Source of the DNA: Bacillus spongiae
Lineage (GTDB): Bacteria > Bacillota > Bacilli > Bacillales > Bacillaceae_K
Direction: 5' to 3'
NCBI RefSeq assembly: GCF_037120725.1
Contig: NZ_JBBAXC010000001.1
Span: forward strand, 248,001-312,000
DNA: 64,000 bases
Shown here: one piece after another, positions 60,152-64,000 of the stretch
Position numbering within the stretch: the stretch's first letter is position 1
Layout: each line of letters starts with the position of its first letter
Notes under the pieces: model-generated
Database searches by the model: none
What the model saw: only the letters and a program-made list of their open reading frames with translations
What the model was told of the DNA's origin: nothing
Program-made: the position numbers and the translations under genes

Positions 60152-60297
60152 TGGTTAGATTTAATCCTGAAGAATCTATATCGCTCAATAATTGGATAGT
60201 GGGGAATTAATATTAAATTGTAATGAACGTAGCTGTGGTGTTTATCATTTTAAAATATAACTAGCTACCAAAGTCGGTTAAAGGGGGTGGCTACAAA

Positions 60298-60369
60298 ATG
60301 TCTCCACTAAACCAAACACAAAAAGCAAGGAAATTATTAATAGCTGCTTGTTCTCAGACCTCCCTATGA
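60298..60369 (+). CDS. possible 23-residue peptide
   Basis: A short frame with a strong, well-spaced AAGGGGGTGG (60281-60290) before ATG 60298, reading MSPLNQTQKARKLLIAACSQ and ending at TGA. The binding site is as good as those of real genes in the window, but the peptide matches nothing I know. It may be the start of a deleted gene. Confidence 0.3.
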   Translation: MSPLNQTQKARKLLIAACSQTSL

Positions 60370-60572
60370 TAAACTGAGATTATTAAAATTTCCCATATTA
60401 GTAAAAAATCACTTAGTTAAATAAATTCTCTATTTAATTAAGTGAATCATCAAAAGTATATTTAAGATTTTCAGGATATTGACGACTGACCTCATAGTGT
60501 TTTGTTCAATCATATAAATACGCCAGAGAAATATCCGCCTTTAGTAAAGAAGTAATGAAGAGGTGGAATATA

Positions 60573-60754
60573 ATGTGCATGACCACACCAAATGGAGAAG
60601 CCACTGTTACGGTAGAGGGAAGAGATATCGGTCGGATAGATTTAAAAAACACCCAACATGTATGCTGAATGAAGAGGTGCACGAAGAGGTAAAATCTATT
60701 GGGGCAAGGTTATGGGGTCTCTGCTATGAAAGAGATACTTCTGAGATTTCATGA
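60573..60754 (+). pseudogene. frameshifted small gene remnant
   Basis: A frame from ATG 60573 (after GAAGAGGTGG) reads 31 codons, including TVTVEGRDIGRIDLKNT, and stops at 60666-60668. A second frame continues sensibly at once as LNEEVHEEVKSIGARLWGLC and ends at TGA 60752-60754. Together they look like one protein of about 60 residues broken by a single-base change. A hairpin with terminator shape (60760-60791) follows. The family is unknown. Confidence 0.35.
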
Positions 60755-60759
60755 TTGAA

Positions 60760-60795
60760 GAAGGGAACTCTAAGGAAATGTCGTTCCCTTCATTT
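60760..60795. terminator. hairpin between the small remnant and rarA
   Basis: GAAGGGAAC (60760-60768) pairs with GTTCCCTTC (60783-60791), followed by ATTTAT. The loop is 14 nt. It could end either the small gene or rarA read from the other strand. Confidence 0.55.
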
Positions 60796-60850
60796 ATAAA
60801 AAATCACAAAATTTTTTGACATAGCGATTTTAATAAGAGAATCCTATGCT

Positions 60851-62116
60851 TCATGAATTTAGCTTTCGATAAATAGTAGCCAATGCTTTTTCGAATTTAC
60901 CGGTTTCTTTCGGTTCATAATACGTTGCGTGTTGAAGGGCAGTCGGTAAGTATTGTTGTTTAACCCAACCCGTTTCATAGTCATGGGGATACTTATAACC
61001 AATGCCTCTACTAAGTTCTTTAGCACCTTTGTAATGAGAGTCTTTTAGATGAGCTGGGACCTCGCCGCTTTTTCCATCACGAATATCTTGTAACGCCTTG
61101 TCAATGGCCGTTATGGCTGAATTTGACTTTGGAGATAAGCATAATTCGATAACAGCGGTTGCTAGAGGAATACGTGCCTCTGGAAAACCGAGACGCTCAG
61201 CAGATTCAATGGCGGCTAATATTCGAGGACCTGCTTGCGGATTGGCGAGCCCAATATCCTCATAGGCAATTACTAATAATCTTCGTGCGATACTTACGAG
61301 GTCCCCCGCTTCAATAAGGCGTCCTAAATAATGTAATGCGGCATTGGTGTCACTTCCTCGAATTGACTTTTGAAAGCTACTTAAAACGTCGTAATGTGCA
61401 TCTCCATTTTTGTCATGGGAAAATCTCTTTTTTTGTAAGCATTCTTCAGCTACGGCTAGCGAGATTTGAATGGTTCCATTTATTGTTGGAGTAGACGATA
61501 GTACTGCTAATTCAAGAGCGTTTAAGGAGCTACGCAAATCTCCATTACTTGCTTGAGCAAAATGATGAAGCGCTTCTTCTTCAATCGTTACTTGATAGCT
61601 TCCTAGTCCGTTTTCTCGGTCATGTAGCGCGCGTTGCAACGCTTCTGTCATGTCGTCGATCGATAAAGAATGTAGTTCGAAAATTTGGCAACGACTGCGG
61701 ATTGCTGGATTAATAGCATGGTAAGGGTTACTAGTAGTGGCACCAATTAATGTAATCATCCCATTTTCTAAAAAGGGAAGTAAAAAGTCTTGCTTCGCTT
61801 TATCAAGGCGATGGACCTCATCAAGAAGAAGGATTACTTTTCCTGACATTTTTGCTTCAGCGGCAATGACTTCCATATCCTTTTTATTACTTGTTACCGC
61901 ATTGAGAGTCCGAAATGCAAACTTTGTACTACCTGCAATGGCACTTGCGATAGATGTTTTTCCGATTCCAGGAGGACCATAAAGAATCATGGAAGAGAGC
62001 TGTTTAGCTTCGACCATTCTCCTAATAATTCTTCCCTCTCCGACAAGGTGCTTTTGTCCAATAATATCTTCGATGGTTTTTGGTCTTAGACGAAAAGCTA
62101 GTGGTTTAATACTCAA
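60851..62116 (-). CDS. rarA: replication-associated recombination protein RarA (MgsA)
   Basis: About 421 residues. An AAA+ clamp-loader-like ATPase with Walker A GPPGIGKTSIASAIAG (about 47-62), Walker B VILLLDEVHRL (about 94-104), sensor 1 LIGATTSNPYHAINPA (about 124-139) and the C-terminal MgsA tetramerisation domain (IGLANPQAGPRILAAIE). It acts at stalled forks. The start is ambiguous: GGAGAG is directly followed by ATG ATG TTG, and only the TTG (complement of 62114-62116) is at a normal distance; the ATGs would add one or two residues. Confidence 0.95.
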   Translation of the reverse strand: MSIKPLAFRLRPKTIEDIIGQKHLVGEGRIIRRMVEAKQLSSMILYGPPGIGKTSIASAIAGSTKFAFRTLNAVTSNKKDMEVIAAEAKMSGKVILLLDEVHRLDKAKQDFLLPFLENGMITLIGATTSNPYHAINPAIRSRCQIFELHSLSIDDMTEALQRALHDRENGLGSYQVTIEEEALHHFAQASNGDLRSSLNALELAVLSSTPTINGTIQISLAVAEECLQKKRFSHDKNGDAHYDVLSSFQKSIRGSDTNAALHYLGRLIEAGDLVSIARRLLVIAYEDIGLANPQAGPRILAAIESAERLGFPEARIPLATAVIELCLSPKSNSAITAIDKALQDIRDGKSGEVPAHLKDSHYKGAKELSRGIGYKYPHDYETGWVKQQYLPTALQHATYYEPKETGKFEKALATIYRKLNS

Positions 62117-62198
62117 CATCATCTCTCCAAACTTACGTTCTATCTTTTTCTACTAATGTAACACATCGGCTTGAAAAATGCATATTAGCCAAAAAATG

Positions 62199-62207
62199 TG
62201 CTATAAT
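62199..62207 (+). promoter_or_regulatory. extended -10 promoter of cymR
   Basis: TG-C-TATAAT (62199-62207) lies about 120 bp before cymR. No good -35 box is visible at the normal distance, which fits an extended -10 promoter. Confidence 0.5.
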
Positions 62208-62329
62208 GCTATATTGATTATTGATTAAATACAAGGATGAAGCTTCTCGATAACCAAAGTGAGTCTACGGTGAGAGAGGGGCTATTTAAAATATATGAAT
62301 GGAATTTAGAATAAACAGGGGTGTCCAAT

Positions 62330-62749
62330 TTGAAGATTTCCACGAAAGGCCGATATGGCTTAACGATTATGATTGAACTTGCCAAACGCCACGGTGAGGG
62401 TCCAACCTCATTGAAAACGATCGCTCAAACTCATGACTTATCAGAGCATTATTTGGAACAATTGATAGCTCCTTTACGAAATGCAGGATTAGTTAAAAGT
62501 ATTCGAGGTGCATACGGTGGATACATTTTAGCAAAAGAACCATCAAGTATTACATCTGGTGACATTATTCGCGTGTTGGAAGGGCCCATTAGCCCTGTTG
62601 AGGGAATTGAGGAGGAGGAACCAGCGAAACGAGAGCTGTGGATGCGAATTCGTGATGCAGTTAAAGCGGTTTTAGACAATACGACAATTGAAGACCTCGC
62701 CGGTTATACCGATGAAGATGAATCGGACGGATATATGTTTTATATATAA
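62330..62749 (+). CDS. cymR: Rrf2-family cysteine metabolism repressor CymR
   Basis: 139 residues (138 in B. subtilis). It starts KISTKGRYGLTIMIELAKRH; the recognition helix SEHYLEQLIAPLRNAGLV and wing RGAYGGYILAKEPSSITSGD are typical. It has none of the Fe-S cysteines of IscR. CymR, in complex with CysK, represses sulfur-uptake and cysteine genes. TTG 62330 matches the family start and is well placed after AGGGGTG. It is followed closely by iscS and mnmA, which use cysteine sulfur. Confidence 0.95.
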   Translation: MKISTKGRYGLTIMIELAKRHGEGPTSLKTIAQTHDLSEHYLEQLIAPLRNAGLVKSIRGAYGGYILAKEPSSITSGDIIRVLEGPISPVEGIEEEEPAKRELWMRIRDAVKAVLDNTTIEDLAGYTDEDESDGYMFYI

Positions 62750-62766
62750 TACAGGAGTGAATTTGA

Positions 62767-63912
62767 ATGAATGTTATCTATCTTGACCATGCTGCAACCT
62801 CGCCTACTCACCCTCAAGTAGTCGAAAAAATGATGCCGATATACACAGATTATTATGGGAATCCATCGAGTATTCATTCATTTGGAAGAGAAGCAAGACA
62901 GCTGGTGGATCAAGCACGTACGACATTAGCAAAAAGTATTGGTTCTCGATTTAATGAAATTATTTTTACTAGTGGTGGGACAGAAGCGGATAATCTTGCG
63001 CTTGTGGGCGTATCGGATGCTTTAAAAGAGAGAGGAAAGCACATTATTACGACAGCTATCGAACATCATGCTGTTCTTCATACTTGTCAAAAGCTTGAAA
63101 GGGATGGGTTTGAAGTTACGTATCTTCCAGTTGACGAAGCGGGACAAGTGTCGCTAGATGATGTAAAAAAGGCGTTACGCAGCGATACGATTCTAGTGAG
63201 CATAATGTTTGGAAATAACGAAGTTGGCACGATCCAACCAATAAAAGAAATCGGGGATATCTTGCGAGATCATCCTGCTTATCTCCATACGGATGCGGTT
63301 CAAGCATACGGAGCCATTGACATCGATGTAAAAGAGCTTGGTATTGATTTGTTATCAGTGTCGGGGCACAAAATTAATGGTCCTAAAGGTATTGGCTTTC
63401 TTTATGTGAAAGAAGATATATTGCTTACGCCTCATTTATATGGTGGGGAACAAGAACGTAAGCGAAGAGCTGGTACGGAAAATGTACCTAATATTGTAGG
63501 CTTAGCGGAGGCTGTAACAATAGCAAGGGATACACGGGAAGAAAAACGAATGCTATATCTCCAAATGAAGGAAAAACTTAAAAATATTCTGATAGAAGAA
63601 GGCATTCAATTTTATCAAAACGGATTGCTTGAGCAATCTCTTCCTCATGTGCTAAACTTAAGCTTCCCTGGGACCGATGTTGAATCTATGTTAGTGAACC
63701 TAGATATGGCAGGTATTGCGGTGTCCAGTGGGTCAGCGTGTACGGCAGGTTCAATAGAACCGTCTCACGTACTCGTTGCTATGTTTGGTAAGCAATCGGA
63801 TCGATTGCGAAATTCAATACGATTTAGCTTCGGCTTTAATAATACAATCGATGAAATCGAATGGACGGCACGTGAAACCGCCAAGATTATTCATCGTTTA
63901 ACTTCAATCTAA
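62767..63912 (+). CDS. iscS: cysteine desulfurase IscS (YrvO)
   Basis: A 381-residue class V PLP enzyme. The PLP lysine is in SVSGHKINGPKGIGF (about 199-213), the persulfide cysteine in SSGSACTAGS (about 322-331), and the N-terminal YLDHAATSPTHP is typical. It is the paralogue that hands sulfur to MnmA for 2-thiouridine in tRNA, encoded next. It is clearly distinct from nifS at 20.2-21.3 kb. ATG 62767 follows AGGAGTG. Confidence 0.95.
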   Translation: MNVIYLDHAATSPTHPQVVEKMMPIYTDYYGNPSSIHSFGREARQLVDQARTTLAKSIGSRFNEIIFTSGGTEADNLALVGVSDALKERGKHIITTAIEHHAVLHTCQKLERDGFEVTYLPVDEAGQVSLDDVKKALRSDTILVSIMFGNNEVGTIQPIKEIGDILRDHPAYLHTDAVQAYGAIDIDVKELGIDLLSVSGHKINGPKGIGFLYVKEDILLTPHLYGGEQERKRRAGTENVPNIVGLAEAVTIARDTREEKRMLYLQMKEKLKNILIEEGIQFYQNGLLEQSLPHVLNLSFPGTDVESMLVNLDMAGIAVSSGSACTAGSIEPSHVLVAMFGKQSDRLRNSIRFSFGFNNTIDEIEWTARETAKIIHRLTSI

Positions 63913-63932
63913 ATGAAAGTGTGGTGAGCATC

Positions 63933-64000
63933 ATGAAAGCACCTAGTGAAACGAGGGTAGTTGTGGGAATGTCAGGAGGAGTGGATTCTTCTGTAGCTGC
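63933..64000 (+). CDS. mnmA: tRNA 2-thiouridylase MnmA (5' part, cut by the window edge)
   Basis: The first 22 codons, including the PP-loop motif VVVGMSGGVDSSVA. ATG 63933 follows GTGGTGAG. The rest lies beyond the window. It uses sulfur from IscS to thiolate U34 of tRNA for Lys, Glu and Gln. Confidence 0.93.
   Translation, partial: MKAPSETRVVVGMSGGVDSSVA

Noticed and set aside
60563-60754. 63-codon frame starting MEYNVHDHTK
   Set aside because: Its first half reads unlike protein, while the ATG at 60573 in another frame has better sequence; a frameshifted remnant fits better.

Overview
The window is a 64-kb stretch of chromosome from an endospore-forming member of the Bacillaceae. It is AT-rich, uses strong AGGAGG-type ribosome binding sites and many TTG or GTG starts, and follows the Bacillus subtilis gene order spoIIB-maf-radC-mreBCD-minCD-spoIVFAB-rplU-prp-rpmA-spo0B-obg-pheBA-niaR-nifS-nadBCA-safA-bofC-ruvAB-queA-tgt-yajC-yrzE-yrbG-spoVB-comN-secDF-yrvD-recJ-apt-relA-dtd-yrvJ-yrzK-hisS-aspS-6S RNA-tcdA-rarA-cymR-iscS-mnmA. 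An RNase E/G homologue between spoIVFB and rplU and a few extra genes separate it from B. subtilis 168. I do not name a species.

Layout. 1-8.9 kb: sporulation and cell-shape/division genes (spoIIB, maf, radC, mreBCD, minCD). radC is split by a 2.16-kb group II intron (2379-4539) placed inside the JAMM metal-binding motif. 9-11.5 kb: an accessory island between minD and spoIVFA with an Rrf2-type regulator, a nitroreductase behind a palindromic operator, and gene debris. 11.6-19.4 kb: spoIVFA/FB, rng, the L21-Prp-L27 ribosomal operon with its leader RNA, spo0B-obg, and pheB-pheA. 19.6-25.2 kb: NAD synthesis, with nifS-niaR divergent from nadBCA across a shared control region. 25.2-29.2 kb: spore coat/cortex and checkpoint genes (safA, a CotS/YutH-like kinase, a YhcN/YlaJ lipoprotein, bofC). 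29.3-33.7 kb: ruvAB, queA, tgt, yajC. 33.8-42.8 kb: membrane proteins (yrzE, an ArsB/NhaD-type permease, yrbG, spoVB, comN, secDF, a cation diffusion facilitator, yrvD). 42.9-50.7 kb: recJ, apt, relA, dtd, an SH3-amidase and yrzK. 50.7-55.4 kb: a T-box leader, hisS-aspS, 6S RNA and tcdA. 55.7-60.1 kb: two tandem copies of an ABC ATPase-permease pair. 60.2-60.85 kb: small-ORF debris. 60.85-64 kb: rarA, cymR, iscS and the start of mnmA.

The genes group by process: septum placement and cell shape, the SpoIVFA/FB-BofC checkpoint on sigma-K, (p)ppGpp and purine salvage (apt-relA), tRNA charging and modification (hisS, aspS, dtd, queA, tgt, tcdA, iscS, mnmA), and sulfur transfer under CymR.

The most interesting point is the radC intron. 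Its encoded protein has lost the catalytic aspartate of reverse-transcriptase motif A, a recognisable RT-1 block and the PQG motif, yet keeps an open frame and its maturase (X) region. Domains V and VI of the ribozyme look intact. This suggests an immobile intron kept as a splicing-only maturase system that controls whether RadC can be made. I did not find a defence system, CRISPR array or prophage.
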